A stretch of DNA of 64,000 bases from Rippkaea orientalis PCC 8801. Lineage in GTDB: Bacteria > Cyanobacteriota > Cyanobacteriia > Cyanobacteriales > Microcystaceae. Positions 32,854-42,510 of the stretch are shown in pieces; position 1 is the first letter of the stretch, and each line of letters opens with the position of its first letter. Where the stretch lies: NCBI RefSeq assembly GCF_000021805.1, contig NC_011726.1, forward strand, positions 2,760,097 to 2,824,096. The letters are read 5' to 3'. The notes beneath the pieces were generated by a model, which did not search any database, had not been told where the DNA came from, and was given only the letters and a program-made list of their open reading frames with translations. A program made the translations under genes and the position numbers.

Positions 32854-33330
32854 TTAATGCCGTCGTTCCCTAAACCATTGTTGTAGTTGTTGGCGACACT
32901 CTTCTTCGAGAATACCTGAAATAACGGCTAAACGATGATTAGAACAGGCACTATCTGGTAAATTCATTACTGTCCGAATTGTCCCTGATTTGGGCTCATC
33001 GCATCCATAGACTAATAATCCTAAACGGGACTGAATCAGAGCTCCTGTACACATGGGACAGGGTTCAAGAGTAACGTAGAGAGTACAGTTATTTAAGTGC
33101 CAAGTCTGTAACCGTTGACTCGCTTGACGAATGGCTAACATTTCTGCATGAGCGGTAGGATCTTGGTTAGTTTCTTTGCGGTTTCCTGTCTCAGCTAATA
33201 AGTTACCTTGATGATCAACAATAATTGCTCCGACAGGAACTTCTCCTATTTCTCCTGCTAGTTTAGCTTGGTTTAAGGCTTTTTCCATCCAATAACGATG
33301 AATAATATAGGGGGTCATTGAATTGTTCAT
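32854..33330 (-). CDS. tadA: tRNA-specific adenosine deaminase
   Basis: The product deaminates A34 to inosine in tRNA-Arg(ACG). The zinc and catalytic motif HAEMLA is followed by the second zinc motif PCPMC, with the spacing normal for cytidine-deaminase-fold enzymes. It is 158 aa. The start is at 33330 (MNNSMTPYIIHRYWMEKAL); the conserved helix begins at Met15. It lies just downstream of the disrupted DUF4276 gene on the same strand. Confidence 0.95.
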   Translation of the reverse strand: MNNSMTPYIIHRYWMEKALNQAKLAGEIGEVPVGAIIVDHQGNLLAETGNRKETNQDPTAHAEMLAIRQASQRLQTWHLNNCTLYVTLEPCPMCTGALIQSRLGLLVYGCDEPKSGTIRTVMNLPDSACSNHRLAVISGILEEECRQQLQQWFRERRH

Positions 33331-33386
33331 CGTTTTTAGTAATAAGGTTTCCTCGCTATTTGATCTTGAATTGTATCATAATAATC

Positions 33387-34049
33387 CTAACAATATTGTT
33401 TTAATCCTTCAATGAAAATTTTAAAGCTATGAGAGGTATTTTTTTCTAAGTTGTCCACTTCTAAATATTGACCTATTTCTCTTGAACCACTTATTTGCTG
33501 ATATAGTCATTTCAAGTAAGAATGCGACAAAGATTGAGCGACGAAAGCTATCACAACAAGAAACTAGGTGTCTCACTTTAAATTGAAATGACTATAGTTG
33601 CTTCCCAATTTTTTGAGTTCTTGTTTGGCTGAATTAAGTCGATCAGGATTTTTATATTTTGTATTATTCTGTTTTTGATTTAATTTTCCTGTTCTTAGCT
33701 TAAAAGCTTTTTCAACAGCAGCTAAGTCACCTAAAAACCAAGATTCTAGTTCATGACAAACGATTCTAATGAGAACATCTGAGCGTCCAGATTGCTGGCA
33801 TAAATCAAAAAGTTGTTGTTTAATTTCAAGACAATCTCCTGAATCTTGATCTCGGATAATGATAAATTTTGCTGGTGTGTTCCAAGCTTTTAATTTTCGA
33901 GGAATAGATTTTTCAAGATCTTGTTTGCCTCGATGAGCAATACATTTAAAATTAACATAACTTGGGATAATTCTCGGTAGCAGAACCTCTAACAATGCTT
34001 TCATAGAAGGTTCTTCCAGCAAAAAAACTAAATCATAACCCTCGTTCAT
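33387..34049 (-). pseudogene. DUF4276 family gene, interrupted by a MITE
   Basis: The first 150 or so codons encode a DUF4276-type protein (IIIRDQDSGDCLEIK, HELESWFLGDLAAVEKAF). The open frame stops at 33573, inside an inserted element. Beyond the element the same frame resumes with QQISGSREIGQYLEV and ends FKIFIEGLKQYC at 33387. Removing 93 bp restores one continuous frame, KKLGSNY joined to QQISGSREIG. The start overlaps the end of the ATPase gene by four bases, so they form an operon. The partner may be a TOPRIM-like effector; the insertion probably inactivates it, losing about 40 C-terminal residues. Confidence 0.8.
33502..33596. mobile_element. Small MITE with TA target duplication, inside DUF4276
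   Basis: The inverted ends are TATAGTCATTTCAA (33502-33515) and TTGAAATGACTATA (33583-33596). Counting TA as the target duplication, the insert is 93 bp. TA targets are typical of IS630/Tc1-mariner elements, so it is likely a nonautonomous relative. No coding capacity. Confidence 0.8.
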
Positions 34050-35233
34050 TTAGGAACAATACCTCCAAAAAGTCCCTGTTGCCATAAATATCCAGGTAAG
34101 TCTCCTTCTTGACATAAATTCTTTAATAATTCTTGCTCAGAAGCGCGATAAACTTTGGTAATTCCTTCATGTTTTTCTAACCAGAATATATTGTTTAAAT
34201 CAACTGCATTAAGAAAATCGGGGGAGTGAGTGCTAACAAAAACCTGTCCTTCTGAACGGGTATAAGCTTCAAATTCTTCGGCTAATTCTTGTAATAATAA
34301 AGGATAGAGTTGATTCTCTGGTTCTTCTACACATAAAAGAGGATGGGGATGGGGATCATGTAATAAAACAAGATAAGCAAACATTTTAATAGTTCCATCA
34401 GAAACATAACGAGCAATAAAAGGATCATGAAACGATTGATCTTGAAATTTTAAAATTAAACGTCCATCGTCAGTTTCTTTTGCTTCTACTTTAGAAACTC
34501 CAGGGACTCTTTGCTTCATTTTATTGAGAATGTCATCAAAAATATCTTTATGGTTTTCATAAATATATTGAGCAACTAAAGGTAAATTATCACCTGTTGT
34601 AGATAAATGTTCTGCATATCCAGCATCTTTACTACCCCTAGCAGCACTAATATGAAAATCAGAGACGTGCCAATTTTCAATTAAAAGTCGGAATGCACTA
34701 GCAGCTTTAAATCGTTGAAATTGTCCGAGTCCTTTAATTGCTAAAGTATCTGCTGCATCAAGGATTTGCTGTTCACGAGTTAGTTCTTCATCAGTTTTGT
34801 CAAAATCTTCCTCATTGGTTATAGCAAAACCTTGACCATTCTTAAAGTCTAAAAAATGAAAAGGAGAGCCTTGACTACCACGTTTATAACGAAGCATTTC
34901 TCGCTTTATAATGGGTTTGTTATTCTCTAGCCCGATTTTTAAAACATAAGTAACTAATCTTTCTTTGTCAAGAATTTTCATCCTAAATTTAACTTCAAAA
35001 CAAATGTCTTCATCTTCATGTTCTCGTGTAATTACTTCTTTAAATCCCCCTCTCACCTGTAAACTTTGACGAACATTGTTTTTAAGAGAGTCTCTGAGAA
35101 ACCCAAAAACATCAAAAAGTGTACTTTTTCCTGTACCATTTGCACCAACAAATACGCAAAATCTCGGCATATTATTAATAGTAATATTTTGAAAGGCTTT
35201 ATAATTTTTAATTGTCAATGAAGTAATTTGCAT
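34046..35233 (-). CDS. OLD-like AAA/ABC-type ATPase, partner of DUF4276
   Basis: This 395-aa ATPase has Walker A GANGTGKST near residue 31, the FLRDSLKNN region, a central domain and the signature-like YVSDGTIKMFAYLVLL. Walker B is LLCVEEPENQLYP and the His motif is VSTHSPDFL. This is the layout of OLD-family and AAA_21 ATPases, which in several antiphage systems pair with a separate nuclease or TOPRIM partner, as in PARIS. The next gene is such a partner candidate (DUF4276) but is broken. The ATPase frame itself looks intact. Confidence 0.85.
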   Translation of the reverse strand: MQITSLTIKNYKAFQNITINNMPRFCVFVGANGTGKSTLFDVFGFLRDSLKNNVRQSLQVRGGFKEVITREHEDEDICFEVKFRMKILDKERLVTYVLKIGLENNKPIIKREMLRYKRGSQGSPFHFLDFKNGQGFAITNEEDFDKTDEELTREQQILDAADTLAIKGLGQFQRFKAASAFRLLIENWHVSDFHISAARGSKDAGYAEHLSTTGDNLPLVAQYIYENHKDIFDDILNKMKQRVPGVSKVEAKETDDGRLILKFQDQSFHDPFIARYVSDGTIKMFAYLVLLHDPHPHPLLCVEEPENQLYPLLLQELAEEFEAYTRSEGQVFVSTHSPDFLNAVDLNNIFWLEKHEGITKVYRASEQELLKNLCQEGDLPGYLWQQGLFGGIVPK

Positions 35234-35322
35234 AATTATTGATTGTCCTTTAACCTAAAATTGTGCTTTTAAAGGTTTTAAAAACTAGGTGCGCTATTAA
35301 TTAACGCACCTTAAATGAGTCT

Positions 35323-38202
35323 CTAAAACTCACCGACTAAGGCAGCATTACACCGTTCACAAATGGTGGGATCATCGCTAAATTCTCCCACTTTTGTTGA
35401 ATAGTTCCAACAGCGATCGCACTTCTGTCCCTCTGCTTTAACTACCCCAACAGATACCAATTCAGACTCGCTTTGATAGTCTGCCTTTTTGATAGCCTCT
35501 AAACTATCGACTAATTCCACTTGGGAAGCTAAAACCAGATAGCGCAATTCATCGACTTGATTCCCTTTTAAACTATCATTAGGGTTGAAGCTTTCTAGCT
35601 GTTTTTTGAAGTCTTGATCTGAGACATAAAGTAATACTTTTGCATCCAAAGAAGACCCGATCGCTTTCTCATTTCTGGCCTGTTCTAGTACCTTATTGAC
35701 TTCCGTGCGGATCTGCCGTAATTTGCCCCAAGAAGCGGTCAATTCGGGTCGTTCCCACTGTTTTTGCATTTCCACCCATCCGGACGCGAAGACGGACTGA
35801 TAAGGAGTCTTGTAGGGCAAAAATTGCCAGATATCCTCGGCCATGTGGCATAATACAGGGGCGATCGCTTTGGCTAAACTTTCCACGGCAACTTTTAAAA
35901 CCGTTTGGCAACTGCGACGACGCAAGGAATTAGTATCAGAAATATAGAGTCTGTCTTTGGCAATATCTAAATAAAAATTCGACAGATCTACAACACAAAA
36001 ATTCTGTACTGTTTGGAAGAAACGGAAAAATTGAAACTTCTCAAACGCATCAGTTACTTCAGTAAAAACCTCGGTAATACGATGCAGCATATATTGATCT
36101 AATTCGGGTAATTGGTCATAGGAAACGGTATCTTTTTCGGGATCAAAATCGTGCAAATTTCCCAATAAAAATCGGGCAGTATTACGAATTTTGCGGTAAA
36201 CATCGGATAATTGTTTGAGGATAGTTTGACCAATGGGAACATCCGAGGAATAGTCAACCGAGGACACCCATAATCTTAGTACATCAGCCCCATAGGGAGG
36301 CTCTTGTTTTTGGTTTTTACCCCCATTAATAATCACCAAAGGGTCAACAATATTACCCAAAGATTTACTCATTTTGTGTCCCTTTTCATCGAGGACAAAA
36401 CCATGGGTTAACACAGTTTTATAGGGAGCAATGCCATTAACTGCTACACTGGTTAATAAACTAGATTGAAACCACCCTCGATGTTGATCGCTTCCTTCCA
36501 AATAGATATCAACCGGATACTTTAATTCTTCCCGTTGTTTGGCTACGGCTGCCCAAGAAGAACCAGAGTCAAACCAGACATCCATTGTATCAGTTCCCCT
36601 ACGGTATTTATGAGCATCTTTTTTATATTGTTCGGGCAATAATTCCTCAATAGATAGTTCCCACCAAGCATCAGAACCCTGTTTAGCAATGATAGCTTGA
36701 ACATGATTAATGGTTTCTTCCGTTAATAACGGTTCGTTCGTTTCTTCATTATAAAAAACTGGAATAGGAACACCCCAACTACGCTGACGGGAGATACACC
36801 AATCTGAGCGATCGCTAACCATTGGAGTGATACGATTTTCACCTTGAGGGGGAATCCAATTAACAGATTTAATGGCTTCTAAAGCAGCCTCACGAAAGCC
36901 TTCTACCGAGGCAAACCACTGTTCAGTTGCACGAAAGATAGTCGGTTTTTTCGTGCGCCAGTCGTATGGATATTTATGAAGATAGGGTTCTTCTTTAAGT
37001 AATGATCCTTTATTTTTTAGCTCATTAATAATGGCTTGGTTGGCATCTTTTAACACATTTAATCCTGAAAATTGTCCGGCTTCTTCTGTAAAATTTCCCG
37101 CGTCATCTACAGGAGAAAGAACTTGTAAGCCATAGCGTTGACCGACGATATAATCTTCTTGTCCGTGACCAGGTGCAGTATGAACTAATCCTGTCCCTGA
37201 TTCTGTGGTAACATAGTCACCACCGATAACAATTTCACTTTCTCGATCATACAAAGGATGACGATAAATCGTATGTTCTAAAATCTGTCCTGGTAATGTT
37301 GCTTTAACCGTTAACTCAGTCGAAAAAGTAGCTGATAACCGCTCGACTAAATCGGCTGCAACGATGATATACTGATAGTTACACAAGTTAGAAGTTTGTT
37401 CAACAATCGCATAAGTTAATTCAGGATTCAAGGCAACGGCTAAGTTACCAGGCAGCGTCCAGGGGGTTGTTGTCCAAATAGCAACCCCTAAATTGGAGAG
37501 AAAAGGATCTAAAATTTCTTGGGCATCTTTTGAGGATTTGATAATAGGAAATGCTGCAAAAATACTCTGAGACGTATGACCTTCTGGGTATTCTAATTCC
37601 GCTTCTGCTAAAGCAGTCCGAGAACTGGGACTCCAGTGAACAGGTTTGAGCCCTCGATAAATATAGCCTTTGAGTGCCATCTGACCAAAAACGCCAATTT
37701 GGGCGGCCTCGTATTCAGGAGTTAGGGTTAAATAGGGGTTTTCCCAGTCTCCCCAAACTCCATACCGTTTGAAACCTTCGGCCTGTTCCTGTTGGGTTTT
37801 AAGGGCAAAATCTCGTGCTTTGCGACGAAGTTTGAGAGGGGTTAGACCCTCCCGTTCTTCGGACTTCATGCTTTGTAACACTTTTAATTCAATAGGGAGT
37901 CCGTGACAGTCCCACCCTGGAACGTAGCGGACTTTATGACCCCGTAGTAGCTTGTATTTATTGATAATATCCTTGAGGGTTTTGTTCAAAGCGTGACCCA
38001 TGTGGAGCGACCCGTTAGCGTAAGGAGGACCATCGTGCAGAATAAATAAGTCTTCTGGATTATTTTGAGATAGCTGCTCATAAATACAGTTTTCTGTCCA
38101 AAATTGTTGGATTTCTGGCTCACGTTGTACGGCGTTCGCGCGCATACTAAAATCAGTCTGGGGTAAGTTTACGGTGTCTTTGTAGCTTTTGGGTTCTGTC
38201 AC
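35323..38202 (-). CDS. ileS: Isoleucyl-tRNA synthetase
   Basis: This 959-aa enzyme charges tRNA-Ile. The class I motif appears as GSLHMGHAL (HIGH-like) near residue 67 and KMSKS (GHKMSKSLGN) near 610. Editing-domain sequence TTTPWTLPGNLAVAL is present. The C-terminal zinc finger has CDRCWNYSTKV and CERCNAAL. The length is normal for the bacterial type. No regulatory leader was seen upstream. Confidence 0.98.
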   Translation of the reverse strand: MTEPKSYKDTVNLPQTDFSMRANAVQREPEIQQFWTENCIYEQLSQNNPEDLFILHDGPPYANGSLHMGHALNKTLKDIINKYKLLRGHKVRYVPGWDCHGLPIELKVLQSMKSEEREGLTPLKLRRKARDFALKTQQEQAEGFKRYGVWGDWENPYLTLTPEYEAAQIGVFGQMALKGYIYRGLKPVHWSPSSRTALAEAELEYPEGHTSQSIFAAFPIIKSSKDAQEILDPFLSNLGVAIWTTTPWTLPGNLAVALNPELTYAIVEQTSNLCNYQYIIVAADLVERLSATFSTELTVKATLPGQILEHTIYRHPLYDRESEIVIGGDYVTTESGTGLVHTAPGHGQEDYIVGQRYGLQVLSPVDDAGNFTEEAGQFSGLNVLKDANQAIINELKNKGSLLKEEPYLHKYPYDWRTKKPTIFRATEQWFASVEGFREAALEAIKSVNWIPPQGENRITPMVSDRSDWCISRQRSWGVPIPVFYNEETNEPLLTEETINHVQAIIAKQGSDAWWELSIEELLPEQYKKDAHKYRRGTDTMDVWFDSGSSWAAVAKQREELKYPVDIYLEGSDQHRGWFQSSLLTSVAVNGIAPYKTVLTHGFVLDEKGHKMSKSLGNIVDPLVIINGGKNQKQEPPYGADVLRLWVSSVDYSSDVPIGQTILKQLSDVYRKIRNTARFLLGNLHDFDPEKDTVSYDQLPELDQYMLHRITEVFTEVTDAFEKFQFFRFFQTVQNFCVVDLSNFYLDIAKDRLYISDTNSLRRRSCQTVLKVAVESLAKAIAPVLCHMAEDIWQFLPYKTPYQSVFASGWVEMQKQWERPELTASWGKLRQIRTEVNKVLEQARNEKAIGSSLDAKVLLYVSDQDFKKQLESFNPNDSLKGNQVDELRYLVLASQVELVDSLEAIKKADYQSESELVSVGVVKAEGQKCDRCWNYSTKVGEFSDDPTICERCNAALVGEF

Positions 38203-38344
38203 TGCGGTAATAGGAATTTTTGTATCGTTTACTCTCTTCTCATGATATTACAAACGAAAAGTTATCTAGATTGAAAAAATCTAATTAGTTGAGTTAAGCT
38301 TAAGATTATTGGTTAAATATTACTCATTAATCTTCTCGATTTTG

Positions 38345-38504
38345 ATGCCTACCATATTAAGAAAGGATCAAAAAGAACGCGCTACTTTTGTCACAATTTC
38401 TGGAAAAATGAGCAATAAAGATGCGACTGAAGCGTTAAAATTAGTTATTGAGAATAAAACGTTTTTATTGAAAAAAATGGAGAGAAGTTCATGGAGAGTC
38501 TTAA
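38345..38504 (+). pseudogene. Decayed DUF4160-like gene with a frameshift
   Basis: The N-terminus MPTILRKD matches the usual start of DUF4160 proteins, but the expected middle with HxHV is missing. The C-terminal part reads EALKLVIENKTFLLKK. Deleting one A from the run of seven at 38471-38477 continues it as WREVHGES and a stop at 38504, like the usual DUF4160 end. In that frame it overlaps the start of the DUF2442 gene, the normal operon arrangement. It is probably an internally deleted, frameshifted remnant of a toxin-antitoxin-like pair. Confidence 0.55.
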
Positions 38505-38766
38505 TTTAACAGAGGAAATGCTTCAAGCAGAAATTAATCAAGCAAGGGAAGCTGCTAAAATCGCTGATTCTCAAGACCTTCGCGCTCAATCAGTGTATTA
38601 TGATAGTCAAGCAAGACAAGTCGTTATTAACTTAACTAACGGTAGCACTTTTTTCTGTCCGACTGACCTGATTGAAGGGTTAACTAATGCTGCTGACGAA
38701 GATTTAAAAGAGATTGAAATTACTCCATGTAAAGAAGGATTACACTGGGAAAATTTGGATATATAG
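38491..38766 (+). CDS. DUF2442 family protein
   Basis: This 91-aa protein has a DUF2442 core: VYYDSQARQVVINLTNGSTF, then CPTDLIEGLTNA and the end GLHWENLDI. It usually stands next to a DUF4160 gene, and the remnant upstream fits. These pairs have been proposed to act as toxin-antitoxin modules, which is not firmly shown. The N-terminal helix (EEMLQAEINQAREAAKIAD) is longer than in minimal members. The gene itself looks intact. Confidence 0.8.
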   Translation: MESLNLTEEMLQAEINQAREAAKIADSQDLRAQSVYYDSQARQVVINLTNGSTFFCPTDLIEGLTNAADEDLKEIEITPCKEGLHWENLDI

Positions 38767-38785
38767 CATTACCCGAAAAGTTTAA

Positions 38786-38813
38786 GTAGGGATCAACGGC
38801 CGTTGACCCCTAC
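38786..38813. repeat. Dispersed palindrome, TAGGGATCAAC copy
   Basis: A 28-bp near-perfect palindrome with GGCC at the centre and GTTGACCCCTAC at its right end. It is preceded by GCATTACCCGAAAAGT and followed by ATGACAAG. The same flanks occur in inverted orientation around the 52474 copy. Confidence 0.7.
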
Positions 38814-38915
38814 ATGACAAGATTTAAGGGATAAAATTAGGTCATTGATATTGCCCGTAGCACCCTAGTTGCGATTGAAAACAGAGAACTCCTGATCAAA
38901 GCCAAAAATAGATAA

Positions 38916-38932
38916 GGTGGGCAAAGCCCACC
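38916..38932. repeat. GGTGGGC palindrome copy
   Basis: GGTGGGCAAAGCCCACC is a short palindrome just before the infB stop, of the same family as 22740 and 58695. Confidence 0.5.
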
Positions 38933-38953
38933 CAACGAGTGTTATTAAGTTGT

Positions 38954-41932
38954 TTACTTTCCAGCCAAAGTACGGCGTTTCATGACCATTTCGTAGGCTT
39001 CAATAATGTCACCCTCTTGCCAGTCATTAAACTTATCCGTTCCGATACCGCATTCATACCCTGCATTGACTTCACGGGCATCTTCCTTAATCCGTTTGAG
39101 GGAATCAAGGTTGCCTTGGTAAACGATATCCTTACCTCGGCGTACCCGTACTAAGCGGTTGCGGACGACCTTACCCGACTGGACATAACAACCAGCCACC
39201 GCACCGCGTCCTACGGTGAAGACTGCCCGAACTTGAGCTTGTCCCAAGGGCGACTCCACCTCTTCAGGTTCGAGTAACCCTTCCATCGCCCCTTGAATAT
39301 CATCGAGGAGCTTGTAGATGATATCGTACTCACGGATATCGACCCCTTCGCGGTCAGCAGCAGCCCTCGCACCACTGGCTAAAGTCGTACTAAAGCCGAC
39401 AACAACCGCACCACTAGCCGCCGCTAAATCCACATCCGTTTCGGTAATTTCACCTGGAGCAGCTAAGAGAACCCGAATTTGTACTTCTCCTTGAGGTAAC
39501 TGTTCCAAAGCCCCTAGAATCGCTTCTACTGACCCTTGAACATCCGCTTTGAGGATGAGGTTCAATTCCTTGAGTTCTCCCTCTTGTGCCTGGGCTGACA
39601 GGGTACTTAGGGTGACACGACGAGACGACATCGCCTGTTGCAAACGAGTCTGACGTTGCTCTTGGGCGAGTTGTTCAGCGATCGCACGGGCTTCTTTTTC
39701 GTTTTCGTAGACCTCAAATTCATCGCCCGCCGAAGGAACGCTGTTCAGCCCGAGAATTTCTACCGCAAAGGAAGGAGAAGCCGCTTCAACTTTGTTGCCG
39801 CGATCATCGATCATCGCCCGAATTTTTCCGAAAACGGAGCCAACAACAATGGCATCACCTACCCGAAGAGTTCCATTTTGGACTAGGAGGGTGGCCACCG
39901 GTCCTCTGGTGCGATCGAGGTTGGCTTCGATGACCGTTCCTTTCGCGCGGCGATCGGGGTTAGCCACCAATTCTTCAACCTCCGAGACCAGGAGGATCAT
40001 CTCTAACAAAGTATCGAGATTTTCTCCCGTTAAAGCACTCACAGGAACCATAATCGTCTCACCGCCCCATTCTTCCGAGAGCAGACCCAATTCTGAGAGT
40101 TCCTGTTTAATGCGATCGCTGTTAGCTTGGGGTTTATCAATTTTATTGATAGCTACCACAATAGGAACTTTAGCCGCTTGAGCATGGCTAATGGCTTCTC
40201 GCGTTTGGGGTTGGACTCCATCATCGGCCGCCACCACCAAGATAGCGATATCCGTCACCTTGGCTCCCCGTGCCCGCATCGCCGTAAAGGCTTCGTGGCC
40301 AGGGGTATCGAGGAAGACAATCTGCTCAGGAACCCCATTATGGTCAAGATCGACATGATAAGCCCCGATATGCTGGGTGATCCCCCCGGCTTCTCCTTGG
40401 GCGACCTTGGTTTTGCGAATGGAATCGAGCAAGGTCGTTTTTCCGTGATCGACGTGACCCATAATCGTGACGACAGGGGGACGACGCTGGAGATTTTCGA
40501 GATCGTACTCATCGAGCAGTTCTCGATCTTTGGTAGCCGCGGCTTTTTCTTCGGGGGTGATTACCTCTACCCCTAATTCTTCCGTGACTAACCGAGCCGT
40601 CTGGAGATCCAAGGTTTGGGTAATGTTAACCGCAATGCCCTTCGAGAAGAGATTTTTAATAATTTCCGTTTCGGGAATCTCTAGTCGGTTAGCCAGTTCT
40701 CTGACCGTTAAATTACTGTCAAGGATAATTTGTTCAGGACGTTGAACGACTTCTTGACGCTCACGACGGTCTGTTTTTGTCCGTGTTACCCCCGTTTCCG
40801 GCTTAAGCAGGGGTTTTTTCGGTTTCGCAGTGGCTGCCACTGGTTTAGCTTGGGATTTGGGTTTAGGTGGACGAGCCGTGGAAAGACTGACCGTTAAAGG
40901 AATTGGATTAGCATTGAGTTCTGACTCAAAGTCCTCATCTTCGTCCTCAAGACGATTCGTCCGACGTTTTCCTTTGCCTGGAACTTTGCTGGCTTTGGCT
41001 TTAACTTCTTCTTCTTCTTCCTCTTCCCATTTTTGTTTTTGTTTGGAGGGACGAACTGATGTAGGGCGTTTTAGGGTCGGTTTGGGTTTGAGAACCGATT
41101 CTAGGGTATCATCAACGATATCTATATCATCCGTTTCTTCCAAGGCCGGTTTCACCGATGGAGCGACTAATTCCGGGAGAATCTCTTTTTCGGGTTTAGG
41201 CCCTTGAGGTCGTTGTAGATCAGCTTTTGCTCTAACTTTAGTCGGGGTTTTGCCACTGACTGGAGCTTCAGCCGAGACGATTTTAGGCGTAGGAGCACCG
41301 ACCAAACTGGGTTTCTTGGCCTGCTCTATTTTCCCTACGGGTTCTGGACGCGGAACCGGTTTCGGTGAGGGCTTGTCAGGACTGGGTTTTTCCCCAGATT
41401 TAACTTTCGGTTTGGACAATTGTGGGGGTTGCATAAGGCTAGGAGAGGCTTTCACCTCTTTGGTCTTAGTCCCAGGTGCTTGAGGTTTAGCCGATAGTTC
41501 TGGTTTAATGGGTACAGCCTCCGGTTGCTCTGATATGGACTCCCTTGGAGCAGGTTCTTGCGCGGGGGTAGAGGGGGTAGGCGCATTCGGCTTAGCGGGA
41601 GGCTTAGGGGGAGTGACTAATGCAGGAGAAGCCTCTGAAGACGGTCTTTGGGCATCAGGGGAACGCCCCTTACGGATTTGTTTATGATGAATGGCTAAAA
41701 TTTGTTGTTTGCGCTCCCCAGGATAGGAGGGTTCTTGAGTTGGCTTATTGCTTTGGTTGGCAACGTATTTAGCTGCCATCGCTTTGATTCGTTCGGCCTC
41801 GGATTCGGTAATAGTGCTACTGTGGCTCTTAACGCTAATGTTAAGCTGAGTGCAAATTTCTAGGATGTCTTTGTTGTCTAAGTTCAATTCTTTTGATAGG
41901 TCGTAAATTCTAACTTTTTGTGCGTTGTTCAT
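38954..41932 (-). CDS. infB: Translation initiation factor IF-2
   Basis: This 992-aa GTPase recruits fMet-tRNA to the 30S subunit. The N-terminal IF2_N domain ([20 protein letters not shown]) is followed by a long Pro/Lys-rich linker at about 70-390, typical of cyanobacteria. The G domain starts near 490 with GHVDHGKTT, then DTPGHEAF and NKIDKP. Domains II-IV follow. It is the last gene of the rimP-nusA-ylxR-infB operon, 294 bp after ylxR. Confidence 0.98.
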   Translation of the reverse strand: MNNAQKVRIYDLSKELNLDNKDILEICTQLNISVKSHSSTITESEAERIKAMAAKYVANQSNKPTQEPSYPGERKQQILAIHHKQIRKGRSPDAQRPSSEASPALVTPPKPPAKPNAPTPSTPAQEPAPRESISEQPEAVPIKPELSAKPQAPGTKTKEVKASPSLMQPPQLSKPKVKSGEKPSPDKPSPKPVPRPEPVGKIEQAKKPSLVGAPTPKIVSAEAPVSGKTPTKVRAKADLQRPQGPKPEKEILPELVAPSVKPALEETDDIDIVDDTLESVLKPKPTLKRPTSVRPSKQKQKWEEEEEEEVKAKASKVPGKGKRRTNRLEDEDEDFESELNANPIPLTVSLSTARPPKPKSQAKPVAATAKPKKPLLKPETGVTRTKTDRRERQEVVQRPEQIILDSNLTVRELANRLEIPETEIIKNLFSKGIAVNITQTLDLQTARLVTEELGVEVITPEEKAAATKDRELLDEYDLENLQRRPPVVTIMGHVDHGKTTLLDSIRKTKVAQGEAGGITQHIGAYHVDLDHNGVPEQIVFLDTPGHEAFTAMRARGAKVTDIAILVVAADDGVQPQTREAISHAQAAKVPIVVAINKIDKPQANSDRIKQELSELGLLSEEWGGETIMVPVSALTGENLDTLLEMILLVSEVEELVANPDRRAKGTVIEANLDRTRGPVATLLVQNGTLRVGDAIVVGSVFGKIRAMIDDRGNKVEAASPSFAVEILGLNSVPSAGDEFEVYENEKEARAIAEQLAQEQRQTRLQQAMSSRRVTLSTLSAQAQEGELKELNLILKADVQGSVEAILGALEQLPQGEVQIRVLLAAPGEITETDVDLAAASGAVVVGFSTTLASGARAAADREGVDIREYDIIYKLLDDIQGAMEGLLEPEEVESPLGQAQVRAVFTVGRGAVAGCYVQSGKVVRNRLVRVRRGKDIVYQGNLDSLKRIKEDAREVNAGYECGIGTDKFNDWQEGDIIEAYEMVMKRRTLAGK

Positions 41933-42226
41933 CCACTATCCCCCTGACTAGGTTTGTGCTGGTTCAATGGCTTAGACCCTTGGCTGTGAGTCAATGGGTA
42001 AGCTCTGGGTTTGATCAGTTCCATCTAACTGTCATTATCATGATCGTCAAAAATCATCTTTAACTACGATCTTACCTCAATCCCGTGAGAAAGCTCACCC
42101 TCTACTCTCTGATATAGAATCCTTAAAGGTTTGCGACAACCAAGGGAGTAGGGAGAGGGTGGCCAGGGTGGGTGGATGGGGAAGATTGATTAGTCTCCTT
42201 CTTTGTTCTATTTGATGATCGCTTTT

Positions 42227-42484
42227 CTAGGGAGGTAGTTCCTCTAAACGCTCCCATAAGCTTTGATAGATAGTCGGGGGAACCGAGGCTTTGAGTGTTC
42301 GTCCTAAACGATTTTTTTTAGTGGCATTGTCCAAACAACTTTTTTCGGGACACAGATAGGCTGACCGCCCCATGCCATGATCCAATTGTACCTCCTGAGA
42401 AGGATAAACTCTAACAATCCGCCAAAAGGCTTGTTTCGGGGCAACTTTCCGACAACTAATACACCGTCGATAATTAGGCTTCAT
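42227..42484 (-). CDS. YlxR family (DUF448) RNA-binding protein
   Basis: This 85-aa protein has the signature RRCISCRKVAPKQAFWRIVR, then GRSAYLCPEKSCLDNATKKN and LGRTLK. YlxR proteins bind RNA and are usually encoded between nusA and infB, as here. It starts 27 bp after the nusA stop. In other bacteria roles in transcription or RNase P regulation have been proposed. Confidence 0.93.
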   Translation of the reverse strand: MKPNYRRCISCRKVAPKQAFWRIVRVYPSQEVQLDHGMGRSAYLCPEKSCLDNATKKNRLGRTLKASVPPTIYQSLWERLEELPP

Positions 42485-42510
42485 GAGCTTATCCCGTCAG
42501 TTCCTAAACT

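Noticed and set aside
40127-41207. Several plus-strand ORFs opposite infB, including Ser-rich ones.
   Set aside because: They mirror the Pro/Lys/Glu-rich linker and G domain of IF-2. No ribosome sites or family features were seen.
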